A stretch of 64,000 bases of DNA from CAWKMN01 sp963850765 (GCA_963850765.1 CAWKMN010000001.1:372001-436000), one strand, 5' to 3'. Counted from the first letter of the stretch, positions 1 to 9,461 are shown. Translations and numbers: made by a program. The notes: generated by a model not told the origin, from the letters alone.

Positions 1-371
1 GCCTGGAAGGTGATCAGCACGGTGAGGGTCTCGCCGCCGAAAATGGTCTGGTCGTATTTGTATTCCGTCCATTCCCCAAGGAGCGGGTAATTACGCTCGT
101 CGATCGAGCGATAGCCCGGGTCGATTTGCAGTACACTAATCCCATCCAGCAGGCTTTGCTCCACGCCGATCCCATTAATGTCCACCGATTCGAGGTCTAC
201 ATTCTCGATGGTCAGTTCGATAATAAAGCTTTCGCCTGGGGCAACCGTGATCTCCGGCGGCAGCATCGTCGTCCGGATCTCGTTCGGCTCACCGGAGAGG
301 ATGGACACCCCCCCCACGATACCCGCGCCGATCACCGCTACCACTGCCAAAAGTCCTAATCCGCGTGCCAT
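1..371 (-). CDS. Membrane-anchored or secreted protein, partial (C-terminus outside window)
   Basis: The frame is open from an ATG at 371-369 to the left edge, so about 123 N-terminal residues are visible. The protein begins with MARGLGLLAVVAVIGAGIVG, a hydrophobic signal peptide or N-terminal membrane anchor. A predicted extracytoplasmic beta-rich stretch follows, containing PEITVAPGESFIIELTIEN, which resembles the opening of Ig-like or cohesin/CARDB-type domains that start with a spaced 'V.PG....V.V.V.N' pattern. A weak AAGGA-type ribosome site precedes the start. It is divergent from the protease at 566. No family can be assigned from the fragment. Confidence 0.7.
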   Translation of the reverse strand, partial: MARGLGLLAVVAVIGAGIVGGVSILSGEPNEIRTTMLPPEITVAPGESFIIELTIENVDLESVDINGIGVEQSLLDGISVLQIDPGYRSIDERNYPLLGEWTEYKYDQTIFGGETLTVLITFQ

Positions 372-565
372 AATCGTCCTTTCAACTTAACGGCCCTCTG
401 GCCGGGATGTCTCGATGGTAATCTGATTCTAACGATTACGCTTTTTGTGCGCCACGCCGAGGAATTGAGATCTCCTCAATCTGAATGGGCAGAAATTCAC
501 GTTCTGTACTACACTCATTATATCCATCATAAAGCATCTTTAGATTTGGAGAGAAGGAGAACGAC

Positions 566-1364
566 ATGTCTGCTCGTAAAATTTTCGTCGCTGCCATGCT
601 CGCTGCCGTACTTCTGCTCACACTGTCGCCCGCAGGCGCGATCCGCAGTGGAGAGCCGGACAACGGTGAGCATCCTTATGTCGGGCTGCTCTATTCGTTC
701 ATCAGCCCGGAGGAAGGCGGTTATGTCTGCTCAGGCACGCTGCTGAACTCACGGGTCTTTCTGACGGCGGCGCACTGTGTGGCCGATCCGGGGATCACGC
801 AATATTTCGTATCGTTCACCGAGCGCCCGCTCGAAGAGGGTTTAACTGGGTTGAGGGCGACGCGTACTGGCACCCCGATTTCGATGGATTGACTGTTCCC
901 GACACGAGTGATATTGCCGTCGTCATCCTGAAAAAGCCGGTCAAAATGGCCAAGTATGGCGCGCTGCCCGAGGCGGGCCTTCTGGACCAGTTAGCGACCG
1001 CGCGCGGTCTGCAAGATGTGCGACTTCACGGCGGTTGGGTATGGATTGCAGACGTCGCCCCAGCCGCAGAGCAATCATGTCGAAGAGTGGGCCATTGCGC
1101 GTTACAAGGCGGATCAGCAGTTGATCGGAATTAACAGTGCTTTTACGTGGCGGTTATAACGTGAAGCTGACCAATAACAATGGCATTGGCGGCGGCACCT
1201 GTTCCGGCGATTCAGGCGGCCCGATCCTGCACTACGGCACGAATGTCGTCGTCGCGATCAACTCCTTTGGCGTTGCGCCGCACTGTGTAGGCAATGATTA
1301 CGCTTATCGAACCGATACGGCGAAGGCACGTGCGTTCCTGGCGAACTATATCAGCGTGCCGTAA
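566..1364 (+). pseudogene. Trypsin-like serine protease (S1 family), frameshifted, secreted
   Basis: An AGGAGA ribosome site lies just before the ATG at 566, followed by a clear signal peptide ending near SPAGA. All three parts of the chymotrypsin-fold catalytic triad are present but in different frames: LTAAHC (His) in the first frame, SDIAVV (Asp) in a second, and CSGDSGGP (Ser) in a third. Reading across the breaks gives a continuous S1 protease of about 265 residues, the usual length for small secreted bacterial trypsins. Frame changes are needed near 845, 1015 and 1130. The protein-level match continues on both sides of each, so indel error is as likely as real decay. A weak promoter (TTCACG 496-501, TATATC 519-524, 17-bp spacer) lies upstream. 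A hairpin terminator follows at 1504. Confidence 0.75.
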
Positions 1365-1386
1365 AGGCTACTCGCGGATATGGTTT

Positions 1387-1440
1387 TGTAGGGGCGGGTT
1401 AACAAACCCGCCCAGGGCGACCCAGTGGGTCGCCCCTACA
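1387..1440. repeat. 54-bp double-hairpin intergenic repeat (family A), full copy
   Basis: This full-length copy begins TGTAGGGGCG and ends with its inverted complement CGCCCCTACA. Inside are two hairpins, one around gggttaacaaaccc and one around cgacccagtgggtcg. The same 54-bp layout recurs at 5763 and 28436, with shorter half copies elsewhere in the window. It has no coding capacity and resembles a REP or MITE-like element. Confidence 0.8.
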
Positions 1441-1503
1441 TTTCATGGTACAGCGTCAGGACGTATTGCGATGCGCCCCTGCAAAATTCGCACCCCTCAC
1501 AGC

Positions 1504-1537
1504 AAAAAAGGCGCAGTCTGCTTGGCTGCGCCTTTTT
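1504..1537 (+). terminator. Rho-independent terminator, bidirectional
   Basis: The stem ggcgcag (1510-1516) pairs perfectly with ctgcgcc (1526-1532). It is preceded by six A and followed by five T, so it could end transcripts from either side, including the protease gene upstream. Confidence 0.75.
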
Positions 1538-1589
1538 ATGTACCGCTGCTATGGACAATCGCTAGAGCCTGTTAGGCACTTTTGGCCCC

Positions 1590-1680
1590 TATCCCCCGAC
1601 CCCTTTCCCCACCGGGTGGAGAAAGGGGAGAGCTCAAGTCCCTCTCCACGCTGTGGGGAGGGATTTAGGGAGGGGCTAAC
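1590..1680. repeat. GC-rich palindromic intergenic repeat (family B)
   Basis: This 'cccctatcccc...gggaggg' tract has internal inverted repeats of the form 'ctttccccaccgggtggagaaagg'. The same wording recurs in intergenic DNA near 4632, 5699, 7282, 13012, 16236, 16376, 49793 and 58711. No reading frame is supported. Confidence 0.6.
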
Positions 1681-1727
1681 TCAGACGAAAACTCCTGGAC
1701 AACGGGGATACAAATGCATAACACCCT

Positions 1728-3357
1728 CTAGGGCCGGATGGGTTCGTCGCGGAAGATTCGCACGCGGCGATGCGGCTCCGTCCCGTAGCTGTGCGAGACC
1801 AACTGCGCGGCCCGCGCGATCTCGTGCTGCTTGCGGCGGATGTAGGAAGCCTGCGGCGTCAGATCGACCGAGCGAGCGCCGCTCCTAATCTGCCGGATAG
1901 CCTCTTCCGTTTCGCGGATGGCCGCCTGAAAAGGGTCCTCGTTGTCTTCCTCGCGGTAGAGATTGAACACATCCACCAGAAAGTCTTCCATCTGCGTGGC
2001 CGTATTGGCACGCAGCACATAGATCGACACACCCATGCGCTCGGCGTCGACGATCAGACGCGGGCGGCGGCGGTAGTAGTTCTTGAGCGTGAGCACGGCC
2101 TGCGCCGACTCCAGGTCGTCTACCATCTGGACGGGCACGCCAAGCTGCTGCGCGATCTGCACCAGCCGGTTACGCGCCACGCCATAGGCAAAGACGCGCA
2201 GCGTTTGCAGACCGGGACGGCCATCCGTTTTCGGCTCGAAGGGGGCCGCCGCGGCGCGGCAGATCGGCCTCACGCTCGCGCATTTCGCGCTGCTTACGGC
2301 TGCCGCTCCCATTGGTGGGGCGCAGGCCCAACCGCTCCCCAAAGGGAGTTCGTTCGGGCTGGGTAGTCTCGATGCTGATCTCGCCTTCCGCGTTGCGCGA
2401 GCGAATCTCGACGGGCAGGGGCCGGCCGCGCAGCTTGGCATCGACCGCGGAGGAGACGTCTTCCAACACCGCCAACCGGTTGCGCGTCTGGATTTCGATC
2501 AGCACGTTGAAGGTGGGCGGGGCGCGCCGCTCGAGCACGGTTTTTTGCGTACCGCGCCGCCGGGCTTCCTCGTCCGAGAGCGTGACCGACTCAATGCCGC
2601 CGACCAGATCGGACAGCGTCGGGTTGAGCAGCAGATTATCCAGCGTGTTACCGTGCGCCGTGCCGATCAACTGCACGCCGCGCTCGGCAATGGTGCGGGC
2701 GGCCAGCGCTTCCAGCTCGCGCCCGATTTCATCAATGACGACGGTTTCCGGGTTGTGATTTTCCACGGCTTCGATCATGACTTCGTGCTGCAAATGCGGC
2801 GTCGCGACCTGCATACGCCGGGCGCGTCCCACCGCCGGGTGCGGCACATCACCATCCCCGCCGATTTCGTTGGACGTGTCCACGATGACAACGCGCCGGG
2901 TGTCGGCCAGCACGCGGGCCGCTTCGCGCAGCAGCGTGGTCTTACCCACACCGGGCGGCCCTAACAGCAGCACGTTGTGCCCGGCCTCGATGATGTCCTG
3001 CAAGATGTCGATCGTGCCATAGACGGCACGTCCTACGCGGCAGGTCAGGCCGACGACATCGCCGCGCCGGTTGCGGATCGCGCTGATGCGGTGCAGCGTG
3101 CGCTCGATCCCCGCCCGGTTATCTTCGTCAAACGCGCCTAACCGCTGGACGACGTAGTTGATCACATCGATCGTGACTTCGCGGTTGTCGAGAATCATTT
3201 CTTCATCGATAAACCGCGCGGTCGGCACGCGCCCCTGGTCCAGAATGACTTCAAGCAGGTCATCTTCGTTGCGGGCCAGGGCCTCCAACGAGTGCACCAA
3301 CTCGACAGGCAGGACGGCTTTTAGCTTTTCCAGATCATCTGTTATTCGACGTTCCAT
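1728..3357 (-). CDS. R3H-domain AAA ATPase (SpoIIIAA/Ycf45-like), frameshifted
   Basis: The N-terminal 360 residues form a P-loop ATPase related to SpoIIIAA/Ycf45. The Walker A motif GPPGVGKTT lies at about residues 133-141, and a Walker B-like VVIDEIGRE segment and an IGTAHG sensor stretch follow. The C-terminal part, which includes FAYGVARNRLVQIAQQLGVP and an R3H-like segment ending in RRKQHEIARA, lies in another frame. The two join near 2240-2250 at a GGGGG run, giving a protein of about 540 residues, typical for this Chloroflexota/cyanobacterial family. The R3H motif suggests single-stranded nucleic acid binding. The upstream GNAT-like gene ends 16 bp before the ATG at 3357, implying one transcript. 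The substrate is unknown. Confidence 0.8.
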
Positions 3358-3373
3358 GAGCTTCTTGTTGGCT

Positions 3374-4393
3374 TTAGGGTCTTCCGTTCCGCCGCCATAG
3401 CGGTATACGGCCTCTAGATTTCAGAAGATTGAACTTGCGCAGCGGCAGCGGAATATCTGTCACCGGGGGCCGCAGCGGAGTTGTTTCCAGGCTGGATATA
3501 GTGCTGGTCTCAGCACGTCCCGCCCGGACCAATGTGTATTTAACCATCAGGGCCTGGTGTGCGCACGATTTAAACTCCACTTCGTCTAGCACACCGCGCA
3601 GCCAGTCCTGGTAGGCCCGCGCATACAGGTAGACCGGCAGGCGCTCGGCGTGTGGCAAATACGACAGCGCGGACAGGATAATCGCGGCGGCCTGGTCATA
3701 GACCTCGGGGTGAAAGGTGGGCTTGATCACCACGCCATTCTTGCCCTCAGTCACCGCCAGATAGCCGGCTATCTGTCCGTCCCGTTCATAAACCAGCCCG
3801 TCACAGTCTCCGCCATCAGCAAGGGGTTCAGCTTGCTGGAGCAGGCGGGGAACCGTATTCCCATACAGCACATTAATCCCAAAAGCGTCGCGCTCAGTGG
3901 CGAGGCGCACCAACCCCGGATCGCTGCCGTTGGTCGGAGCCGGATCGCGCCGCAGAATCGCCTGCCGCGAAAATACCGCAAACCCGGCGATACGAAACGC
4001 CTGAAAAACCGGATGATGCTCGGCTACCTCGGCGCTGACCAGATGCGCGCCGCGCTTCCCGGCTTCATAAATAATCGCTTCCAGGAGATGAGTCCACAGG
4101 TGAGCGTCGTCGGCCTCCGGCTCAGGAGCCAGGAAGCTGAGCCGGGCGACAGTCTTCTCGGCTCGCTGGCGGAACTGCACCAGAAAGCCCTCATCGTTGT
4201 TGCGCAGAATCATCGTCGGCGCACCGAGGGCGGCCAGCGGCACCGAGGGGAGCAGCACATCTTCCAGGCCGGGCATGCCCCGCGTCAGCGCAAGGGTCAT
4301 ATCCAGGGGAAGACGGTCGGCTATCACCCGGCGCACCAGGGGCAGATCCAGAGGACTGATTGGCCGTGGTCCTGCGCTGCTCATCGGTCTCAC
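3374..4393 (-). CDS. GNAT-like acetyltransferase-fold protein, function unknown
   Basis: This protein has 339 residues. The middle and C-terminal parts look like a degenerate GCN5-related acetyltransferase fold: an ERDGQIAGYLAVTEG beta-hairpin is followed by a helix (QAAAIILSALSYLP) and a DWLRGVLDEVEFKSCAHQALMVKYT end. No clear acetyl-CoA P-loop (Q/RxxGxG/A) is visible, so activity is uncertain. A GTG at 4393 lies 4 nt from an AGGA. An in-frame ATG three codons later is an alternative start. It is followed after 16 bp by the R3H ATPase gene, so the two are probably co-transcribed. Confidence 0.65.
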   Translation of the reverse strand: MRPMSSAGPRPISPLDLPLVRRVIADRLPLDMTLALTRGMPGLEDVLLPSVPLAALGAPTMILRNNDEGFLVQFRQRAEKTVARLSFLAPEPEADDAHLWTHLLEAIIYEAGKRGAHLVSAEVAEHHPVFQAFRIAGFAVFSRQAILRRDPAPTNGSDPGLVRLATERDAFGINVLYGNTVPRLLQQAEPLADGGDCDGLVYERDGQIAGYLAVTEGKNGVVIKPTFHPEVYDQAAAIILSALSYLPHAERLPVYLYARAYQDWLRGVLDEVEFKSCAHQALMVKYTLVRAGRAETSTISSLETTPLRPPVTDIPLPLRKFNLLKSRGRIPLWRRNGRP

Positions 4394-4586
4394 TCGTTCC
4401 TATCCCCTTCCGCGCATCTGGCAATAACGAGTGTCGCCGCAAACGCGGCGCGCCAACCATTTACCAAGGGCGTGGGGGGTGGGGGACATGTGGTCATTCT
4501 ATGGTACATTGTAACATCGGGTGCTGGCGGCTGACAATGGTCTGTTCGTTCCGGATCCAGTGGCCCAGATTCGGGTGGTGTAAACA

Positions 4587-4617
4587 ACACCAGAGGACGG
4601 TATTCGCCCTCTGGTGT
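4587..4617 (-). terminator. Hairpin, probable terminator for the SIMPL gene
   Basis: A 10-bp perfect stem, acaccagagg (4587-4596) with cctctggtgt (4608-4617), is followed on the minus strand by TTGTTT. It lies about 100 bp after the stop of the SIMPL-domain gene. Confidence 0.5.
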
Positions 4618-4631
4618 GACAGGAGTGATTT

Positions 4632-4700
4632 ACCTCACCCCGGCGGGACGTCCCCTTCAGGGCTGCCCGCTGGCCCCTCTCCACACGCGGAGCGGGTGAA
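4632..4700. repeat. Family B intergenic repeat, partial
   Basis: This 'ctcaccccggcgggac...ctctccacacgcggagcgggtga' tract resembles the other family B copies but is more degenerate. Confidence 0.45.
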
Positions 4701-4719
4701 CATGGAGTGAAGCTATGTG

Positions 4720-5511
4720 CTACGGCGCGGCGACGAGCGCGAACGTCACGTTGACGGTCATGTTGACGCTGAGCGTGCCCTGGCTGATCGGAGGGGGCGC
4801 GGCCTGCATAGCTCCGCCACCGCCACCCCCGCCATAGAAGACGGGATTGTTGTACAGATCGCCTTCGACCACGCGCAGCGGCTCACCGACGGCCAGGCCC
4901 ATGAGCGAGGCCAGTTCTTCGGCGCGGGCGCGCGCATCAGACACCGCGAGGCCGCGGGCTTCCGATTCGAGCGCCTGACGATCTTCAATGTTGAACTGGA
5001 TGTAGTTCACCATATTCGCACCGGCATTCACGGCTGCCGCCAGGATGGGGGCGATATTCTCCGTTTCACGCACGGTGACGGCAACCGTCGTCGAGACGCG
5101 ATAGACGGTCTGTGGATCCTGCGATCCTGTCGAGCCTTCCGCGCCTTCCACGGGCATCGGCGGCTGGCCGTATGGGTATTCCTGGTAGATGTAGAAGCTC
5201 TCGGTGCGAATGTCCGTTGCCTCGACGCCGTTCTGCTGAAGCACGTCCATCACGGCATTCATGCGGGCGGTTACGTCGTCCATCGCCACGAGAATATCCG
5301 CGTTCAAACCTTCAACTCCCAGACCAACCTGGACTACGTCTGGCGCGCCGTAGGCGACTCCATAGCCGGTCACGGTAATGGTACGCTGATCGCCCGCATC
5401 GGGTGCGTCATCTTGCGAGGGCGGCGCGGCCTGCACGGTGGTGCTTTGCACGATGGGCACTGCCAGCAGTGCCAGGGCCATCAGAACCATGAGGAACTTT
5501 TTAGCGGACAT
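4720..5511 (-). CDS. Secreted SIMPL-domain (DUF541) protein
   Basis: This protein has 263 residues with a clear signal peptide (MSAKKFLMVLMALALLAVP..., cleavage near VQAAP). The SIMPL/DUF541 hallmark follows: ITVTGYGVAYGAPDVVQVGL at the mature N-terminus, an alternating helix-strand core, and the conserved SDARARAEELASLMGL stretch. A glycine run (eight G) precedes the final beta strand. Family members are periplasmic or exported proteins of mostly unknown role, and some are linked to oxidative stress or signalling complexes. AAGGAGA lies 10 nt before the ATG. The gene is monocistronic by spacing. Confidence 0.85.
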   Translation of the reverse strand: MSAKKFLMVLMALALLAVPIVQSTTVQAAPPSQDDAPDAGDQRTITVTGYGVAYGAPDVVQVGLGVEGLNADILVAMDDVTARMNAVMDVLQQNGVEATDIRTESFYIYQEYPYGQPPMPVEGAEGSTGSQDPQTVYRVSTTVAVTVRETENIAPILAAAVNAGANMVNYIQFNIEDRQALESEARGLAVSDARARAEELASLMGLAVGEPLRVVEGDLYNNPVFYGGGGGGGAMQAAPPPISQGTLSVNMTVNVTFALVAAP

Positions 5512-5698
5512 ACAGATCTTGTCTCCTTGCGCATGGTGTGCGCGTCACGATATGGTTTTCCGATCCTAGCAGACGTGCGATCGGCCGCACAGGGCCGCAG
5601 CCCTGCGCGAGGGCGCTGATTGTCTGCCGATTGATAGACGCTAAGGGATTGCGAAAGGTTCCGAGGGGACATTGGATTCGGGGATTTTTAGGTGTTTT

Positions 5699-5816
5699 AC
5701 CTCACCCCCGGCCCCCTCTCCACGCGCGGAGAGGGGAGACGGTAGCGGGTCTGGCCGCTCTTGGTAGGGGCGGGTTAACAAACCCGCCCAGGAAGACCCG
5801 CCGGGTCACCCCTGCT
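5699..5816. repeat. Family B fragment followed by a degenerate full-length family A copy
   Basis: Positions 5699-5740 hold a 'cctcacccccggccccctctcc...ggagagggg' palindrome (family B). Positions 5763-5816 hold a 54-bp family A element whose right hairpin has drifted (gaagacccgccgggtcacc). The end of the gene that follows is at 5829. Confidence 0.65.
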
Positions 5817-5828
5817 AAGTGAATGAAG

Positions 5829-6735
5829 TTAGGAAATCCGGCCGAAGTTGTGCAGGGTGTGCAGCGCCTCGACCGTGATTTTCCCCGCCCATTCCTGCCG
5901 GGCGATGGGCCATGTGTCCTCATACTGGCCCCACTGCCATCCGGGCCACCAGCCGCCGTCGCCAGCCTGCCGCGCGATTTCGGCATCCAGCAGGGCGCTG
6001 ACGGTTTCCGGCTCGTGGCGTGCGAGAATCGTATCAGGCGTCGGGGCGAGCCAGAAGACATGCACCTCGTCAAAGTGCCCCTCGCTGACCGGGTATTTTT
6101 CGTAGGTGGCGCGGATGCGGGTCTGGGCCATATCGCGCAGCTCGGCGGGCAGATCCGGGGCGGCGCGCTGCCAGCACAACAGGTTATAGCGGAACAGGCC
6201 CTCAAAGGTCGGGCTGTGTTCCAGATTACGCTGCGCGCGCTGGGTGACGGCTTCCAGGAAATCGGGCGGGACGAGCGGGGCGTATCGGTGCAGGTAGCCG
6301 ACTACCTCGGCACTGGGATTCGGCCAGTTCGCCTCCTCCGGCGGGGTGATCTCCTCGATATGCCACCAGGGTGCGTGCGGCGCATCATTCACGGCTTTGA
6401 AGTTGGCCGGCCAGTATTCGTTCGCAGTGTCGTAGGTGCCGACCAGATAGCGGATCGCGCCCTGGATGAGCGGATGATCGGCTCCCGCGCCGACGGTTAC
6501 CGCGTATTGCAGCGCGACGGAAGTCGCCAGCGGAGACGACGCGGGCGATCGGAAATCGGCTTCGATGCCGTGCCCAAAGCCGCCGTCGGGATTTTGGTAA
6601 CTCGCCAGCGCCAGCAGGACGGATTCGGCCGGGCCATTTTCGAAGACGGTATTCAAACAGGCGCGCATCCACCGGGCGGGCATGGGTTCGGATAAAGACA
6701 CGCGCTTTTTCAAATGCCTCAGGTGAAAGTTTCAC
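5829..6735 (-). CDS. Alpha/alpha-barrel (prenyltransferase/terpene-cyclase-like) protein, frameshifted
   Basis: The start is a GTG at 6735, 7 nt after a strong AGGAGG. The first residues, including FIRTHARPVDARLFEYR, are in one frame and the rest, from FENGPAESVLLALASYQNPD onward, in another. A single base change near 6642 joins them into about 302 residues. The QNPDGGFGHGIEADFRSP motif and repeated W/G-rich helices (GDGGWWPGWQWGQYED near the end) mark a toroidal alpha6-alpha6 barrel like prenyltransferase and squalene-cyclase repeats. The DDTAD-type catalytic motif of cyclases is not visible, so the enzyme role is unknown. The C-terminus is intact. Confidence 0.7.
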
Positions 6736-6960
6736 GGCTGAACCTCCTGTGTACGGATCGATGGAACAGGCCTATCCAGCCGTGATCATAGCACATTAGT
6801 TCGGGTTGTGCAGCAGGCTGGCCGGAACCGTATGATCTTAATCAACCTGAACGGCAGGGACGTATAACCAACCACGTCGGCGAAAATATGGAGAGGAGAG
6901 CGGAATCGCTTTGGCCCAGTATCTCTATCGAATTCAGCCCGCTTATCCCGAGGCGGAGTG

Positions 6961-7230
6961 ATGGCGCTGCTCAAGGCGGATCAGTGGAAAACGCTCACCC
7001 GGCTTTACGCGGCGGGTCCGGCCGGGATTGAATACAGCGCCCGCGGCTACCAGGGTGCCGGGGATTGGACGGTAATCGCCCAACTGCGCGATCATGAGCC
7101 GACGCTGGCGCGCGAGATCACACGGCTGGATCCGGCGAACAATCGCGTGCGCTATCTCGTCATCATCACCGAGGCGGGCGAGCGGTTTTATGAGAAGAAC
7201 CGGCGGTTTTATGACGCGCTGTATCCGTAA
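6961..7230 (+). CDS. Small protein, possibly winged-helix-like; start uncertain
   Basis: This 89-residue protein has an alpha/beta pattern (LKADQWKTLTRLYAAG...YLVIITEAGERFYEKNRRFY) reminiscent of a small winged helix with a basic C-terminal helix. A 17-codon frame starting with TTG at 6911 (LAQYLYRIQPAYPEAE) sits behind a strong GAGAGGAGA and ends in TGATG overlapping this ATG. It could be a coupled leader peptide. Given the many indels in this window, it could equally be the true N-terminus separated by one base. No family is recognised. Confidence 0.5.
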   Translation: MALLKADQWKTLTRLYAAGPAGIEYSARGYQGAGDWTVIAQLRDHEPTLAREITRLDPANNRVRYLVIITEAGERFYEKNRRFYDALYP

Positions 7231-7281
7231 GCTAATCGCCGCGGGTTAATGCGGTTTTACAAATTGGGCCGGATTAAACGC

Positions 7282-7382
7282 CCCTCACCCTGCCCTCTCC
7301 CCGGCCCAGCCAGGGAGAGGGAAAAGGGCAGCACCGCTCTCCCCCTCTCTAGCTCGGCTGGAGAGGGGGCCGGGGGGTGAGG
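7282..7382. repeat. Family B intergenic repeat, long copy
   Basis: This copy is bounded by cctcaccc and ggggtgagg, with internal palindromes around cccggcccagccaggg and agctcggctggag. It is nearly identical in layout to the copy at 58711-58828. Confidence 0.7.
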
Positions 7383-7403
7383 CCGTTACTTTTATATCCG
7401 CGT

Positions 7404-7560
7404 TTAATTGTTAAACGGCATAAACCGCTCGGCTATGGTAAAAACCGGAAGCCCGCTGAAGGGGCCGTGCATCGCTTCCTGGTAGTCGCTGAACATGGCT
7501 ATTGCGGATCGCCACCGACTCGCTGATCAGCCGGCGGCCCGCATCGCTGGGTGCTTCCTG
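7404..7560 (-). pseudogene. Possible gene remnant downstream of aldehyde dehydrogenase
   Basis: On the minus strand directly after the dehydrogenase stop, two short frames look protein-like: one with GRRLISESVAIRN, then one with MFSDYQEAMHGPFSGLPVF running to a TAA at 7404. Joined by one base change they would give about 50 residues of plausible coding sequence with no start of their own. I cannot name a family. It may be the tail of a lost gene or chance. Confidence 0.25.
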
Positions 7561-7562
7561 AA

Positions 7563-8999
7563 CTACTCCTGACCTCCTGCCATGTTCAGGACCATCAGCT
7601 TCATTTCCGTCATCTCTTCGATGGCGTAGCGCGGCCCCTCGCGCCCGATGCCCGACCCTTTCACGCCGCCGTAGGGCATCTGGTCCACGCGGAAGGTCGA
7701 GACGTCGTTCACCTGCAAGCCGCCGACCTCGACCAGCTCAAACGCGCGCATGATGCGGTTCATGTTCTGCGTGAACAGCCCCGACTGCAAGCCGTAATCG
7801 GTATCGTTGGCGAGCCGGATCGCCTCGTCGAAGTCGTCGTAGGGCATGACGGTAATCACGGGCGCGAAAATCTCCTCGCGGCTCACGCGCATGTCGGGCG
7901 TGGTATTCACCAGCACCGTCGGCTGGAACATCGTGCCCTCGCAGGTGCCGCCGAGCAGCACCTCCGCGCCCTGGTCGATCGCTTCCTGCACGGTCTGGTA
8001 GGCTTTCGCCGCCGCGCCCTGGTCGATCATCGGGCCGACGTCGATCTGCGGGTCGCGCGGATCGCCCACCTTGAGCGCCTTGACACGGGTGAGCAGCTTA
8101 TCCACCATGTTCTCATAGATCGGGCGGTGGAGCAGCACGCGCTGCACGGAAATACAGTTCTGACCGGCGTTGGCAAAACCGCCCATGGCGATCCGGCTGG
8201 CGGCGTAGTCCAGGTTGGCATCGTCATGCACGATCGCTGCCGCGTTGCCGCCCAGTTCCAGGCCGACACGCTTCCGCCCGGCCACACTCTTGAGATGCCA
8301 GCCGACCTCGGAACTGCCGGTGAAGGTGAAATACTTGATGCGCGGATCGCGGACGAGCTTTTCCGCCTTACTGCCCGGACACACCACATAACTCAGCGCT
8401 TCGGGCGGGAACCCGGCGTCGAGCGTCATCTCGATCAGCAGCAGGCCAGACAGCGGCGTGGCCGAGGCCGGCTTGAGGATGAACGAATCGCCGGCGGCGA
8501 TGGCCGGCGCGAGTTTGTGGCAGGACAGGTTCAGCGGGTAGTTAAACGGCGCGATGCCAAGCACCGGGCCCAGGGGCAGATGGCGGACGATACCCATCCG
8601 CTTTTCGCCCGCTTCGGTCCAGTCGATTGGGACGATCTCGCCGCCGACACGCTTGGCTTCTTCCGCTGCGACGCGCACCGTTTCCTTGGCGCGAGCCGTC
8701 TCGCCCGCGGCGACATTACACGTCTTGCCGCCTTCCATGACAAGCGTCTGGATCATCTCGTCGCTTCGCCGCTCCATCTGGTCGAGCAGCTTGTAGAGAA
8801 TGGCCGATCGCTCGCGCGATGAGAGCTTGCGGGTGATCTCGAAGCCCTTTTGCGCCGCGACGACAGCATCTTCGAGATCCTGATCGCCGGCCTGGCAGAC
8901 CTGCGCGATCACTTCGTTGGTATACGGGAAACGAACGTCGAGCAGGTGGTCGCTCGTGCGCCATTCGCCGCCGATTAAAAACGGTCGGGGGTTGGTCAT
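7563..8999 (-). CDS. NAD(P)-dependent aldehyde dehydrogenase
   Basis: This intact 478-residue protein is the standard length for the ALDH superfamily. Visible motifs are the PFNYPLN oxyanion region (Asn153), the cofactor-binding Lys176 in ILKPAS, FTGSSEVG, the general base Glu248 in LELGGN, and the catalytic Cys282 in GQNCISVQ. The C-terminal MPYGGVKGSGIGREGP loop is typical. Overall it resembles lactaldehyde, succinate-semialdehyde or non-phosphorylating glyceraldehyde-3-phosphate dehydrogenases, but the substrate cannot be fixed. AAGGAG lies 11 nt before the ATG. The neighbouring upstream gene on the same strand is a nitroreductase-fold protein 33 bp away, so they may form one operon. Confidence 0.9.
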   Translation of the reverse strand: MTNPRPFLIGGEWRTSDHLLDVRFPYTNEVIAQVCQAGDQDLEDAVVAAQKGFEITRKLSSRERSAILYKLLDQMERRSDEMIQTLVMEGGKTCNVAAGETARAKETVRVAAEEAKRVGGEIVPIDWTEAGEKRMGIVRHLPLGPVLGIAPFNYPLNLSCHKLAPAIAAGDSFILKPASATPLSGLLLIEMTLDAGFPPEALSYVVCPGSKAEKLVRDPRIKYFTFTGSSEVGWHLKSVAGRKRVGLELGGNAAAIVHDDANLDYAASRIAMGGFANAGQNCISVQRVLLHRPIYENMVDKLLTRVKALKVGDPRDPQIDVGPMIDQGAAAKAYQTVQEAIDQGAEVLLGGTCEGTMFQPTVLVNTTPDMRVSREEIFAPVITVMPYDDFDEAIRLANDTDYGLQSGLFTQNMNRIMRAFELVEVGGLQVNDVSTFRVDQMPYGGVKGSGIGREGPRYAIEEMTEMKLMVLNMAGGQE

Positions 9000-9032
9000 G
9001 ATGGGTTACTCCTTACAGCAGCTAACAATACG

Positions 9033-9461
9033 TCATTGAATCCGAAAAACCGGGTGGCGCGGCGCTTCGATGGCAAAATCGGCCAGCGAGGAAGCGGGCG
9101 TCACGTCAAAATAGGGGCGGGGCGAGACTTCGCGTTCCAGATACAGCTTCAGGACCGGCGCGGCCTCGTCGGGCCCTAACTCGGTGATACGGACGGTCTC
9201 GGACTGGCCGCCGCGCGAGAGTGTGACCTGACCGGCGGCGCGGGCGTTTTTCACCCAACTCACCTCGCCGTAGGCCGACACGAGCCAGCGCTGATCGCCG
9301 TCGATCACCAGCGAGACGGGGGTGGAATACGCGCGGCCCGTCTTGCGCCCGCGTACCGTCAGGATGAACATATTATCCGGTCCGCCGCCGCGCCGGATCA
9401 TCACCATTATGATCCGGTTGCCGAAGCGCCGCAGCCACGAGGGTTGGTAGGTTTTCGCCAT
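9033..9461 (-). CDS. Deazaflavin (F420)-dependent nitroreductase family protein
   Basis: This protein has 142 residues. The split beta-barrel pattern ILTVRGRKTGRAYSTPVSLV, then WLVSAYGEVSWVKNARAAG, is the signature of the DDN/deazaflavin-dependent nitroreductase family (FMN-binding split barrel). Family members use F420 or FMN to reduce nitro or quinone-like compounds, and many are uncharacterised. AGGGGAC lies 7 nt before the ATG. It is upstream of and co-directional with the aldehyde dehydrogenase. Confidence 0.8.
   Translation of the reverse strand: MAKTYQPSWLRRFGNRIIMVMIRRGGGPDNMFILTVRGRKTGRAYSTPVSLVIDGDQRWLVSAYGEVSWVKNARAAGQVTLSRGGQSETVRITELGPDEAAPVLKLYLEREVSPRPYFDVTPASSLADFAIEAPRHPVFRIQ

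Noticed and set aside
7551..8822. A 423-codon frame antisense to the aldehyde dehydrogenase
   Set aside because: Shadow of a complete ALDH with all catalytic residues; no ribosome site and no recognisable domain.
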